Assembly (NCBI RefSeq): GCF_014851765.1
Contig: NZ_JACVAI010000002.1
Span: 806,001 to 870,000, forward strand
Direction of reading: 5' to 3'
Source of the DNA: Pseudomonas sp. PDM04
Lineage (GTDB): Bacteria > Pseudomonadota > Gammaproteobacteria > Pseudomonadales > Pseudomonadaceae
Length of the DNA: 64,000 bases
The stretch's first letter is position 1, and every line of letters begins with the position of its first letter. The notes beneath the pieces were generated by a model. It had not been told where the DNA came from and did no database searches. It was given only the letters and a program-made list of their open reading frames with translations. Shown here one piece after another: positions 1-8,523 of this stretch. The position numbers and the translations under genes are program-made.

Positions 1-237
1 GTGGCGATGCTGATGATGGGCGGCATGGCGCACATCGAATGGGATGAAGCGACCGATAGCATTCCGGCGATCGTCACGGCGATCATGATGCCGCTGACCT
101 TTTCGGTCGCCGACGGCATCGCGCTGGGCTTCATCACCTACGTGGCGCTGAAGGCCGGCACTGGCAAATACAAGGAGATTTCCGTCAGCCTGTGGGTGCT
201 CTGCGCGATCTTCATCGCCAAGTTCATCTTCCTGTAA
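1..237 (+). CDS. AzgA-type (NCS2) purine permease, C-terminal part
   Basis: The window opens inside this gene; only the last 78 residues and the TAA stop are present. The peptide has the family's closing pattern: an acidic loop, the segment AIMMPLTFSVADGIALGFI, then a final hydrophobic helix ending FIAKFIFL. AzgA/PbuG members of the nucleobase-cation symporter family import adenine, guanine or hypoxanthine across the inner membrane, and end this way. In P. aeruginosa a similar permease lies next to the HIU hydrolase and allantoinase genes (from memory), which fits the purine genes at 7.8-15.7 kb here. The exact substrate cannot be told from this fragment. Confidence 0.8.
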   Translation: MAMLMMGGMAHIEWDEATDSIPAIVTAIMMPLTFSVADGIALGFITYVALKAGTGKYKEISVSLWVLCAIFIAKFIFL

Positions 238-252
238 GCCGTACACGATTCA

Positions 253-284
253 AAACAGCCTCACCCCGTCGGGTGAGGCTTTTG
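253..284 (+). terminator. Rho-independent terminator after the purine permease
   Basis: A perfect 10-base stem (257-266 with 271-280) and a CGTC loop are followed by TTTT from 280, only 20 bases after the permease stop. It also lies just before the lysE ribosome binding site, so it separates the two transcripts unless read through. Confidence 0.8.
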
Positions 285-302
285 TGCATGAGGAGCAACG
301 TA

Positions 303-932
303 ATGAGTCTGGAAACCTGGCTGCTGTTCAGCGGTGCTGCGCTGATCGTGATCCTGATCCCGGGGCCGCTGTCCCTGCTGATGATCAGCAACAGCCTGAA
401 CTACGGCTTGCGCCGTTCCTGGCCGGCCTTTCTCGGTGGCGTCAGTGCTTCGATCTGCCTGCTCAGTGCTTCGGCCCTGGGTCTGGGGGCGTTGCTGCTG
501 GCGTCGGAACAGCTGTTCAGCGCCTTGAAAATCATCGGCGCGCTCTACCTGTTCTACCTGGCCTGGCAGAGCTGGCAGCAATCGCGCCAGCCTTCCCACG
601 GCGCCGAAGTGCCCCAGGCGGTTGCGGTACCGCGCTTTCGCGCGCTGTTCGGGCGAGCCTTCATGCTCGGCGCCAGCAATCCCAAGGACATCCTGTTTTT
701 CGCCGCCTTCCTGCCGCAGTTCCTCAGCGCCGAACAGCCGTTCCTGCCGCAACTGCTGGTGATGATCGCCACGTGGACGCTGCTGGACCTGCTGTGCAAG
801 CTGGCCTATGGGCTCGGCGCCCACGGCGCGGCGCGGTACTTACGCTCGGGCAAGGGCCAGAGCTGGTTCAATCGCATCAGCGCCGGTCTGTTCGGCGGCG
901 CCGGCGCCGCCTCCCTGCTGAGCGGACACTGA
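303..932 (+). CDS. LysE/RhtB-family amino acid exporter
   Basis: This 209-residue protein has about six hydrophobic segments and the LysE/RhtB signature: an N-terminal LIPGPLSLLMISNS helix and, near residue 120, the motif GASNPKDILFFAAFLPQF. Family members export amino acids or related metabolites by proton antiport across the inner membrane. The substrate here is unknown. The ATG at 303 was chosen because GAGGAG lies 8 bases upstream and the LysE pattern begins right after it; an in-frame extension upstream would run through the terminator at 253-284. It is the first gene of the segment that separates the purine permease from uraH. Its relation to the toxin-like gene downstream (160-base gap) is unclear. 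Confidence 0.88.
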   Translation: MSLETWLLFSGAALIVILIPGPLSLLMISNSLNYGLRRSWPAFLGGVSASICLLSASALGLGALLLASEQLFSALKIIGALYLFYLAWQSWQQSRQPSHGAEVPQAVAVPRFRALFGRAFMLGASNPKDILFFAAFLPQFLSAEQPFLPQLLVMIATWTLLDLLCKLAYGLGAHGAARYLRSGKGQSWFNRISAGLFGGAGAASLLSGH

Positions 933-1009
933 GACACGCCCCACCCCGGCCGCTGCGGCGCGCCGTGGTGGGTGCCTGCCCATACCGTCATCCGCCGAAA
1001 CAGAAGCAC

Positions 1010-1023
1010 TACATAGTTATCGC
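1010..1023 (+). promoter_or_regulatory. 14-base motif shared upstream of two toxin-cluster genes, copy 1
   Basis: TACATAGTTATCGC lies 68 bases before the start of the large toxin-like gene. A copy differing at one base occurs at 4389-4402 before the next gene. Either an extended -10 region or a regulator site would fit; no matching -35 is obvious. Confidence 0.35.
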
Positions 1024-1091
1024 TTGACCCTCTCCACGCTTCCCTACAGTTCGGGCCGCATGTTGCACCCAAACCCAACAAGGAAGCCCCT

Positions 1092-4000
1092 ATGGCCCAA
1101 GCTTTTCCCTCTCCCGACGCGCCCGACGACACCGTGAAGATCTCGGACGTCGAGCCGCCGAACCTGACGACGCTCGACAAGGAAATCGCCGACTTCATCC
1201 GCAGCAATGGCGCCAGCGCGGCGCAAGATCCGCCCCCTCGATCGGCGAAAAAACGCGAGCGGGTACTGCGGGCTCTGGATCACTACTACGGCCCCCTCGC
1301 GCTGGGCCACTTCACGATCAGCCGCCTGGAACTGCACCTGTTGAATGCCACGGTCCACGGCGCGCCGCTGGACATCGGCAACAGCAATTTCCGCCACACC
1401 GCCCAGGATTTCATCGACGGCCTGCAGCTCAATCCGCTCGATGTCGAACAGCGGATGTGGGCCACCGGCCAGGCGGGCGACTCCACCATCCCCACGCTGC
1501 TGTTCGAGATTGCCACGCACCGTTCGGTCAGCGCCCCGCCGCTGCTCAGCGAAGCAATGAGCCCCCATGGGGTCAAGCTCGACCGCTTCGTACGAGCGGC
1601 GCAGAAGCTGGAAATCCATGACATCCGCCTGCCCGAAAATGTCCCTGGCTGGGTCGACAGGCAGAAGAGCAAGGTGGTGAACAGCATGGGCGTCGGGCTC
1701 CAGGCGTTCGGCATCTACAGCGGCTTGATGGGGATCAACGATGCCATCAAGCGCGGCGACAGCACCGAGGCGGCGATCAATGCCGGCGCAATCGTGACGG
1801 AAGTCGGCTCGCTGATCATCGAGCGCGGCCTGGTTAAAACCGCGCAGTCGCTGATTGAACAGAGCGCGCATATCTACCAGGGCTTCGCCAGGACCCAGTA
1901 TGGCCTGTATCTGTCGCGCTCAGCCGGCTTGATCGCAGGCGCGCTGACCTTGCCCTTCGATGTCTACTTCGCGGTCAAAGCACTGAACGACGCTTCCCGC
2001 ACCACCGGCAAGCAGGCGCTGGATCATTACGTCGCCGCCGGCATGAACCTGACCAGCGCCGCGTTGACCCTGATTCTCGGCACTGCCGCCCTGGCCGGTT
2101 TCGCCCACGCCGGTCCGGTGGGCATTGCCGCGGCGGCGATTCTGATCGTCGGCTCGCAGATCTACAGCGCCGTTCGCCAGGTGGACGACATCGACGACTA
2201 CATCGAGCTGAGCCTGGATGAACGCCTGGTCACCGGCTTTCTCGCGTTCATCAACCAAAAACCCCCACAGCGCATCAATGACCGCTACACCCTCGCCGTC
2301 ACCACCGACCAGCACTCGAAGGCGCTGACCAGCAGGGCCCGCAAGTGGCTCAAGGGTGACTTGAAAGACAGCATCGAGGCCATCGTCAACGGCAAATTCG
2401 AGGTGGGCCTGAAAGCCACGCAGGTGTTCTGGTTCGAGCACGATGCCCAGGGTCGCGAGTCGACACCGTCCAAGGACATCCCATTACCGGCGGTGGTGGA
2501 CGCGAACGATACGATTGATGCCCGTGCAGGTGTGCCGCCGGATCTTGCCGGAGTGGTGAAAGGCACCGGGGGCGATTCGAAGGCCACGTTGTGGCTGCTG
2601 GGGGGCGGCAAGGACACCATCATCGGCGTCGAAAAGAAACCCAACCATTTCAATTTCGGCAGCGGCTCCAAACACCTGACCGGCGGGGAAAAGGACGACC
2701 GGTTCCTGTTTGAAGGCGCTGCGCAGGCCCTCAAGGAGGCTGCGCCCATGCCCGTTCAGAACTTTCTGGTGGGCGAACAGGGCAACGACACCCTGGTGCT
2801 CCAGGGCTCGCTGGACAGCCGTGAAACCACGAGCCACACGGGCTTCGAGATCGACCTGGAGAACGGCCGGATCGACTTGCTGGACCAGAATGGCGCGCCC
2901 TCCTCCACCCCCCACACCACCCTGGAAAGCATCGAAAACGTCGAAACGCTGGCCGGGGCGAAGAGCGTGGTCAAAGGCTCGACCAGCGCCAACCGCATCG
3001 TCGCCAGGGGCCATGACCGCATCGAGGCCAAAGCCGGCGATGACACGATCTACCTGATGGGCGGTTATGGCCAAGCCGCCGGCGGTGCCGGCAAGGATCA
3101 GTATTACATTGCCCACAAAAGCGGCACCGTCATCATCAAGGAAGACCCGCAGGAAGACAGCGTGATCATCATGGACTGGGCGTTCGAGAACATTCAGCAG
3201 TGGTCGATCAACGACACCTCGCTGGTGGTCTCGTCACTCTGCGGCAAGGATGGCGAGTGGCCCGAGCAGACGCTGATCATCAAGGACGTCTACAAGACCG
3301 TTGCGGACAAGCGCCTGTTCCAGGAACAGAAACTGCGCTTGGTGACCGTGGACGGCTTTCAACTGACACCGGACTTTCCCGCTGAACTCAGCGGCAGCGA
3401 CAACCCGAGCGTAAACGTATTGATTCTGGCAAAAGGCACACGCCCGTCGCCGACCATCGTTACCGCCGCTGAACAGACCATCGGGTCAGGGAACGCGTCG
3501 CACTACTTCATTGATCGCGACATCAGCCGGACCGTCTTAAACCTGACGAATACCGATAACAAGGCACTCAGTACCTTGCATATCGATTGTGATCACGCAG
3601 AGATGACCCGCGCCCAGGGTACTTACACCGTGACCGTCGAGTCCCGCAACGGTTACCACTATTTAAACTACAGCGACTTCCAACTGACCCTGCACTTCCC
3701 TGATAAAACCGTCGAACTGATCAACCTTGTGAGCACGGTATCCCGCGCTTATACGAACGTGCGCGACACGGCGTACCAGGTCAGGGGCCTGGCCTTGAAT
3801 CAAGCCATCAACCTGACGTTGCGAGACGGGGTGTCCTGTCGGATCAAACTGCCGCCGCCCAGCTATGGCAATGATCTCCAGAGCCCTGGCGTCAAACACT
3901 TCGACGGTCAACTGATGCTGGAAAAGCGCACCGGCCACTACCTGCTGCTCACGCCAGAAGACAGCCGGGCCATCGTGCTGCAAGCACGTCGCCAGCGGGT

Positions 4001-4337
4001 GGAGCTTCCTGTCCAGGCGCAAAACACCGTGACCTCGCTCGAAGGAAAGGGATCGTTCTACGAGGTCCATCTGCACGCCGACGCCATTCTGCGGATTGCC
4101 ACGCCGGACGCACTGAAAAAGACTTCCGACGCGTCCACCTGGCGCTTCCATGGCAACACCCGGGACCCGGCCGAGATCAGGTTGAAAGGGAACAAACTGC
4201 TGATTGGCCGCACGATTGTCCATCTCCCGGACTATGAGAGCGACGATATACCGGTTGAACAGATATACGTCATCACACCCTCAGGCACGACCTATGCCGT
4301 GGACCTTGTTTTCGAACAGGTCTATCGATACGACTAG
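1092..4337 (+). CDS. large toxin-like protein: pore-forming-type hydrophobic core plus RTX-like repeats
   Basis: The 1081-residue product has no signal peptide. Residues ~198-247 (MGVGLQAFGIYSGLMG onward) and ~318-361 (long Ala/Gly/Ile-rich hydrophobic stretch) resemble the central membrane-insertion region shared by clostridial TcdA/TcdB and the Mcf/Fit insect toxins. From ~500 onward Gly/Asp-rich segments such as GGEKDDRFLF, GEQGNDTLVLQG and GGAGKDQYYI look like degenerate calcium-binding RTX repeats. The last ~350 residues look beta-rich and were not recognised. No glucosyltransferase, protease or BH3-type domain was recognised, and no activation acyltransferase or type I secretion genes are adjacent. 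A good ribosome binding site (AAGGAAG) precedes the ATG. A pore-forming or membrane-translocating toxin is inferred, not shown. The two genes downstream on the same strand are likely partners. Confidence 0.6.
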   Translation: MAQAFPSPDAPDDTVKISDVEPPNLTTLDKEIADFIRSNGASAAQDPPPRSAKKRERVLRALDHYYGPLALGHFTISRLELHLLNATVHGAPLDIGNSNFRHTAQDFIDGLQLNPLDVEQRMWATGQAGDSTIPTLLFEIATHRSVSAPPLLSEAMSPHGVKLDRFVRAAQKLEIHDIRLPENVPGWVDRQKSKVVNSMGVGLQAFGIYSGLMGINDAIKRGDSTEAAINAGAIVTEVGSLIIERGLVKTAQSLIEQSAHIYQGFARTQYGLYLSRSAGLIAGALTLPFDVYFAVKALNDASRTTGKQALDHYVAAGMNLTSAALTLILGTAALAGFAHAGPVGIAAAAILIVGSQIYSAVRQVDDIDDYIELSLDERLVTGFLAFINQKPPQRINDRYTLAVTTDQHSKALTSRARKWLKGDLKDSIEAIVNGKFEVGLKATQVFWFEHDAQGRESTPSKDIPLPAVVDANDTIDARAGVPPDLAGVVKGTGGDSKATLWLLGGGKDTIIGVEKKPNHFNFGSGSKHLTGGEKDDRFLFEGAAQALKEAAPMPVQNFLVGEQGNDTLVLQGSLDSRETTSHTGFEIDLENGRIDLLDQNGAPSSTPHTTLESIENVETLAGAKSVVKGSTSANRIVARGHDRIEAKAGDDTIYLMGGYGQAAGGAGKDQYYIAHKSGTVIIKEDPQEDSVIIMDWAFENIQQWSINDTSLVVSSLCGKDGEWPEQTLIIKDVYKTVADKRLFQEQKLRLVTVDGFQLTPDFPAELSGSDNPSVNVLILAKGTRPSPTIVTAAEQTIGSGNASHYFIDRDISRTVLNLTNTDNKALSTLHIDCDHAEMTRAQGTYTVTVESRNGYHYLNYSDFQLTLHFPDKTVELINLVSTVSRAYTNVRDTAYQVRGLALNQAINLTLRDGVSCRIKLPPPSYGNDLQSPGVKHFDGQLMLEKRTGHYLLLTPEDSRAIVLQARRQRVELPVQAQNTVTSLEGKGSFYEVHLHADAILRIATPDALKKTSDASTWRFHGNTRDPAEIRLKGNKLLIGRTIVHLPDYESDDIPVEQIYVITPSGTTYAVDLVFEQVYRYD

Positions 4338-4388
4338 TTGCAAGGCCTGGCTTCGTAACATTTACCGGCAATGAAAAAGACCGCGCGA

Positions 4389-4402
4389 TACATAGTTACC
4401 GC
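4389..4402 (+). promoter_or_regulatory. 14-base motif shared upstream of two toxin-cluster genes, copy 2
   Basis: TACATAGTTACCGC matches 13 of 14 bases of the copy at 1010-1023. Here it sits between CCGCGCG (4381-4387) and CGCGCGG (4400-4406), so it would lie in the loop of a 7-base hairpin. It is 107 bases before the chosen start of the next gene. Confidence 0.35.
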
Positions 4403-4509
4403 GCGGCGCATTTGAACCCAAGGGATATTGAAAAACGTTCTGGCCGAGTGTTCTGCACGGGCCAGGCGCCCCCGTTTGCGTGTTCGCTACTTATGAATGG
4501 AATCACTAC

Positions 4510-6051
4510 ATGAAGTTGCCCAAGAAAATCATCAAGAACCCAACCCCGGATGACGGCACAACGCCCCGTCGCGACCTGCCGGATACCAGCCTGCCCGGGC
4601 GTTTTCCCGACAGCCCCGCCACGGACGGCACGCCAGGGATCCGGCGTCCCGAAGGCGAGTCCGACCACACACCACGACAACCGCACGTCGAGGTGGCGGA
4701 TGTTTCTGCGGCCGACAACGCCGTCAGCAGCTCGACGGGCTCATCGTCCGACATCAGTTTCCTGCCGCCCTTCCTGGTCAACGGCTTATCCGCCCCCCTG
4801 GCCGATGGACTACGCCACGGCAACCGGCGCACGGTCTATGCAGAGATCAAGGATGAAGGCATTACCCTGGTCCGGCTGGGTGCGGACGGTGAATACCGGG
4901 CGGCCTCGATCAATGAATTGAACGCTTCCGGCCCTCGGCTCGAACGGGTGGCTGGAACCGCCTTCTGGCGCAGGAAAGCCGCTCCTGAACACGCGGGCCC
5001 GAGCCGCCGCAAGCGACCACGCCTGGACAGCGATTCGTCCGACGCCGACGCGCTGGCCGCCGATCTGCGGGTGGGCAACCCTTTCCCCCTGGACCTGTCG
5101 CCAGCACTGTGGCGCAACTGGGGAAGTTCGACGAAACCCTTGACCGGGGAATCCGTGGAAATCGATGGGCTTCACTATCCGATCGTGCCCCATGGCGCGC
5201 CGGAGCGCACCCACATCGCTTATCTGAAGCACCCCCGGTTTTCGCCGGCACGCTATGACGAATTCGAACAGATGCTGCGTGAAAACCCTGCGCAGCAACC
5301 GCTTTGGGCAATCAAGCGGGACGGTCGCTGGGAAGTGCTGGAAAGCCACCTGCCCTTCGAGAAAAGCCTCAAGGCGTACGTCGCCGATTCATTCTGGGAC
5401 TTGTCGGATGCCTCGTTGACCGCCGTCGCCAGGGCGGTCTTCAACCGCGCCAATCATTCCGAGGTGATCGACGCCAGGGGGCTGTCGACGATGAAACAGA
5501 CCTATCGCCACTGGGCCAACGCCACCCATGCGCTGCTGCCTCGAATGGAGCTCGCCGACCCGCTGCTGATGCTGCCCACCATCCCCCGAGGATTCAACAA
5601 CGGCTGGACTACCCTGTTGCCCGCCGAATCCGGCGGAGCGTTGCGACGGCTGGATTTCGATCCCGTCCACTTCCCGGAACTCTGGAGCACGTTCGTCAAC
5701 GACCCTTCCAACTTGAACCTCAAGCAATTGGTCAGGGCAGTGTTGATACGCAATGGCTATGAGGTGTTCCCACTGACCGACGAACACCAGGGGCCGACGC
5801 TGGTGTTTACCCGCCCCAACCACGACTCGGTCTTTTTCCTCAAGCTGGGGCGCGTCAATGGCGAGGCCATCCGTCAGGTCACCCCGTCCGGCGCCGAGCT
5901 TTCCGACCCGCATCTGGCCCGTCGCGTCGGCGACGCTGCCCAGGCCAGGCTGCACTCAGCCTACGACCAGAACAAATTGGTCTGGCTGCTGGGCGGTACC
6001 CAGATCACGGCGGCCGGTTTCGAATCGGTCTTCCTGATCAGGGAAAGCTGA
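4510..6051 (+). CDS. protein of unknown function, paralogue A of the toxin-cluster pair
   Basis: This 513-residue protein has a Pro-rich, charged, probably disordered N-terminus (residues 1-80). A module of about 50 residues follows at ~104-158 (GRRTVYAEIKDEG ... SGPRLERVAGTAFWR). The protein then aligns by eye with its neighbour from WRNWGSS to the end. The best conserved part starts near residue 346 (LADPLLMLP) and continues through LKQLVRAVLIRNGYEVFPL, TLVFTRPNHDSVFFLKLGR and a C-terminal KLVWLLGG. The last part has an alternating strand/helix look that could be a nuclease-like fold, but no catalytic set was proved. I recall similar ~50-residue modules in large dermonecrotic-toxin-like Pseudomonas proteins. 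The ATG at 4510 is preferred over one at 4480 because the neighbour begins in the same style. No immunity protein is evident. Confidence 0.6.
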   Translation: MKLPKKIIKNPTPDDGTTPRRDLPDTSLPGRFPDSPATDGTPGIRRPEGESDHTPRQPHVEVADVSAADNAVSSSTGSSSDISFLPPFLVNGLSAPLADGLRHGNRRTVYAEIKDEGITLVRLGADGEYRAASINELNASGPRLERVAGTAFWRRKAAPEHAGPSRRKRPRLDSDSSDADALAADLRVGNPFPLDLSPALWRNWGSSTKPLTGESVEIDGLHYPIVPHGAPERTHIAYLKHPRFSPARYDEFEQMLRENPAQQPLWAIKRDGRWEVLESHLPFEKSLKAYVADSFWDLSDASLTAVARAVFNRANHSEVIDARGLSTMKQTYRHWANATHALLPRMELADPLLMLPTIPRGFNNGWTTLLPAESGGALRRLDFDPVHFPELWSTFVNDPSNLNLKQLVRAVLIRNGYEVFPLTDEHQGPTLVFTRPNHDSVFFLKLGRVNGEAIRQVTPSGAELSDPHLARRVGDAAQARLHSAYDQNKLVWLLGGTQITAAGFESVFLIRES

Positions 6052-6066
6052 TTTCGCTTCGCCCTC

Positions 6067-6116
6067 TCGCCGGCGCTTTGCCGGCGAAAACCGCCTGGGC
6101 GCCGCAACGCCCAGGC
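6067..6116. other. two adjacent hairpins between the paralogues
   Basis: TCGCCGGC (6067-6074) pairs with GCCGGCGA (6080-6087), and GCCTGGGCG (6093-6101) pairs with CGCCCAGGC (6108-6116). Neither is followed by a T run. They could attenuate or stabilise the message between the two paralogous genes. Confidence 0.45.
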
Positions 6117-6162
6117 ACTGCAGTCGATCCGCTCGACTTTCACAGGATTGCAAAGAGCACGG

Positions 6163-7632
6163 ATGTCCATGAGACCCAAAAACCCCATTCGCCCCAAAAT
6201 CCCCGGTCCTTCGATCGAAGGCGGCCCCACCACCCGAGACCTGGTCCCGGATTACCTGCCCACGCGCCCCGGCCACCTGCCCGGCCAGGGGACCGAGCCG
6301 ATACCGGGGACCCGATTGCCCGCCCCTGAATTTCCGGGGCAGCAGGACGCAGCGATTGCAATCAGCAATCTTCCCGCCGAAACCCAGGTCACCCGAATCA
6401 CCCTCGAACCCCCCATCAGCAACTACTACCTGCCACCCAGGCTAATCGAACGGCTGCCTGCGCCGAACCCGCAGACCGGGCTCAGGTCGATCCTGTCCGG
6501 CCGCCAGTACGTCGATCTCGCCGACGGCGGGACGGTGCTGCTGGGCACGGATGCGCAGGGTCATCCGCGCGCCGGGCTACCCTCGGAACGCATGCCATCG
6601 GGGCCACGGCTCGAGCGCGTGCCAGGTACGCACGTATGGCGCCAGCTGTCGGCCACCTCCGTTCCCTGGAAACACTGGGGGATCTCCCTGCAACAGGCGT
6701 CTCCCCAGGACATCGTCATCGACGGCACGTGCTACAGGACGCTGCCGCGCGGCAACGTGCCTGACCACCCCATTGCCTACATCAGAAACCCTGATCATCG
6801 GGTCTACGATTTCGACCGGTTGCACAACGTCCTTCGGCACTTCCCGGACCAGCAACCCCGCGGCGCCATCCAGATTCCGCCGACGCGGCAATGGGAGATC
6901 GACCCGACACTGCCTTTCGACCGCACGCTGACCGACTATGTCGAACACTACTTTCCGGGGCTCGCAGACGCGTCCATCGAAAACATCGCCAGAACCCAGT
7001 TCATCCTTGCCAACGGTTCGGACACCGCGACCGAGGCCGGGATGACTGCGCTGCGGCAGGTGTTCAACGAATGGAAGACCCAGGCCCGAACGCCCCGTCC
7101 GGAGCTGGCGGATCCGCTGCTGATGCTGCCGATCACGCCAACGAGCCCGGGCAATGGTTCATCGCGCATTGTGGAGCTGTCACACCCTGGCGAGCTGGGG
7201 CCCCTGCGCCGGTTGGCGTTTGATCCGGACAAATTCCGCGAGGAATGGCGCTACTTCACCACCACCCAGTACGCCGGTGATCTCAAGCGTTTCATGAGGA
7301 ACCTGTTGATTCGCCATGGCTACACGGTATTCGAACTGACCCCCGCGCAAACCTATGCCACCCTGGTGTTCAAGCGGGCCGGGCATGATTTTCTGTACCA
7401 CATGACCGTACACCGCGTGCATGGTCGCAGGCTGCACATTCACGACAACGCCAGCGACGGTTTGAACCCTGCGCGCCTGCCGGACCTGATCGGCGAGCCG
7501 GCCACGCAAGCCCTGCGGGCTGCGGAGGCAGCCGAAAAGGTGATCTGGCTCAAGGGAGGCAGTCACGTTTCAACGGACTACGGAAACTCGGTCTTTATCG
7601 TGCGCACCGATGATCCAAGACGCTTGAACTGA
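6163..7632 (+). CDS. protein of unknown function, paralogue B of the toxin-cluster pair
   Basis: The product has 489 residues and is colinear with the preceding protein: a Pro-rich N-terminus (1-70), the ~50-residue module at ~114-163 (GRQYVDLADGGTVLLG then SGPRLERVPGTHVWR), and a middle region from WKHWGI. A conserved C-terminal block follows (LADPLLMLPITP, LKRFMRNLLIRHGYTVFEL, TLVFKRAGHDFLYH, KVIWLKGG). It lacks the Lys/Arg-rich insert of its neighbour. The ATG at 6163 follows AAGAG by 6 bases; a second ATG at 6169 is possible. No signal peptide or membrane segment is seen. The two proteins look like a duplicated effector-type family, and the function is unknown. Confidence 0.6.
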   Translation: MSMRPKNPIRPKIPGPSIEGGPTTRDLVPDYLPTRPGHLPGQGTEPIPGTRLPAPEFPGQQDAAIAISNLPAETQVTRITLEPPISNYYLPPRLIERLPAPNPQTGLRSILSGRQYVDLADGGTVLLGTDAQGHPRAGLPSERMPSGPRLERVPGTHVWRQLSATSVPWKHWGISLQQASPQDIVIDGTCYRTLPRGNVPDHPIAYIRNPDHRVYDFDRLHNVLRHFPDQQPRGAIQIPPTRQWEIDPTLPFDRTLTDYVEHYFPGLADASIENIARTQFILANGSDTATEAGMTALRQVFNEWKTQARTPRPELADPLLMLPITPTSPGNGSSRIVELSHPGELGPLRRLAFDPDKFREEWRYFTTTQYAGDLKRFMRNLLIRHGYTVFELTPAQTYATLVFKRAGHDFLYHMTVHRVHGRRLHIHDNASDGLNPARLPDLIGEPATQALRAAEAAEKVIWLKGGSHVSTDYGNSVFIVRTDDPRRLN

Positions 7633-7651
7633 CATCCCTCTTCGCCTCCCT

Positions 7652-7749
7652 GCAGGCGCGAGCACACTCGCGATGGTCGTGAACGATAACGCGGCAAACC
7701 TGACAGTCCGCTGCGCACTCGAGGTCATCGCGAGCGCGCTCGCGCCTGC
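7652..7749. repeat. inverted REP-like pair of a second family
   Basis: The 24-base arm at 7652-7675 (GCAGGCGCGAGCACACTCGC, then GATG) is the reverse complement of 7726-7749 at 22 of 24 bases. The consensus differs from the GTGGGAGCGAGC type found elsewhere in the window. It marks the right edge of the toxin segment. Confidence 0.7.
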
Positions 7750-7757
7750 GAAACAAG

Positions 7758-7792
7758 GTAAAAAAAAGCCCGCAGTGTGAGCGGGCCAAAAA
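7758..7792 (-). terminator. terminator of uraH
   Basis: GCCCGC (7768-7773) pairs with GCGGGC (7781-7786). Read on the minus strand the stem is followed by a run of T, about 60 bases after the uraH stop. Confidence 0.8.
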
Positions 7793-7845
7793 CCAAAGAA
7801 GCTCTATGCGCAGTCGCTTCAAGGTAGAGGAAGCAGCTTGGGGGA

Positions 7846-8199
7846 TCAGCTTCCTCGATAGGTGGAATAGCTGTAGGGCGAAATCAGCAACGGCACATGG
7901 TAATGATCCTGTTGCGCGCTGATACCGAAACGCAGCACCACCACATCCAGGAACGCTGGTTCCGGCAGTTGCACGCCACGGGCGCGGTAGTAGTCGCCCG
8001 CATGGAACTGCACCTGGTAAACCCCGGTGCGGTAGTCGTCGCCTTGCAGCAGCGGCGCATCGACACGGCCATCGCTGTTGGTGATCGCGCTGGCGACCAG
8101 CTCGAGCTGCGAACCCTCAACGCGGTACAGCTCGACCTTGATCGAGCTGCCGGGGCAACCGTGTGCAGCGTCCAAAACATGTGTGGTCAAACGTCCCAT
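7846..8199 (-). CDS. uraH: 5-hydroxyisourate hydrolase (transthyretin-like)
   Basis: The 117-residue protein hydrolyses 5-hydroxyisourate, the product of urate oxidation, to OHCU in the cytoplasm. It matches the transthyretin-related family in length. It starts GRLTTHVLDAAHGCPGS and ends in the diagnostic Tyr-Arg-Gly-Ser tetrapeptide, which carries active-site residues in this family. His7 of the TTHVLD motif and the HYHVPLL strand supply the other conserved histidines. It is transcribed away from puuE-uraD, and the 414-base gap holds two near-identical operators (8329-8340 and 8524-8535). PuuD and UraD, encoded downstream on the other strand, act just before and just after it. Confidence 0.95.
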   Translation of the reverse strand: MGRLTTHVLDAAHGCPGSSIKVELYRVEGSQLELVASAITNSDGRVDAPLLQGDDYRTGVYQVQFHAGDYYRARGVQLPEPAFLDVVVLRFGISAQQDHYHVPLLISPYSYSTYRGS

Positions 8200-8328
8200 T
8201 GATTCTGCGCACCTGTCTGCCCGGAGCAGTCAGGCCTCGCGCCTCCCGAAGTCAGTTGAAAGAAGCCCGCACCGTTTCGGAGCACGAAAAGCTGCGGCGA
8301 GTGATTGATTAAGACATTTTTCAAAAAA

Positions 8329-8340
8329 ATTGTACACAAT
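8329..8340. promoter_or_regulatory. operator-like inverted repeat, copy 1 (uraH side)
   Basis: ATTGT-AC-ACAAT is an inverted repeat of 5-base arms with a 2-base spacer. The same arms recur at 8524-8535. Short TTGTNNACAA-type palindromes are typical targets of GntR-family repressors; the regulator itself is not in the window. Confidence 0.6.
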
Positions 8341-8523
8341 AAAAACGACATTTTTCCAACCAGCGCCGCCATCCCGGTATTGACCCCGAATACGCCACCG
8401 AACCTTATGAACGGCGGACCCTTTATCCCTAAACTGACCTATCGGGCAGATTTCTTGCAGGAGCCCTGGAGACGACCACCGGATGAAAAAGGCGAAAATG
8501 TGGGCTTACAAATTGAATATAAA

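Noticed and set aside
7652-7749. Possible CRISPR-like repeat
   Set aside because: Only two inverted copies with no regular spacing; it is a REP-type pair. No CRISPR array was found in the window.
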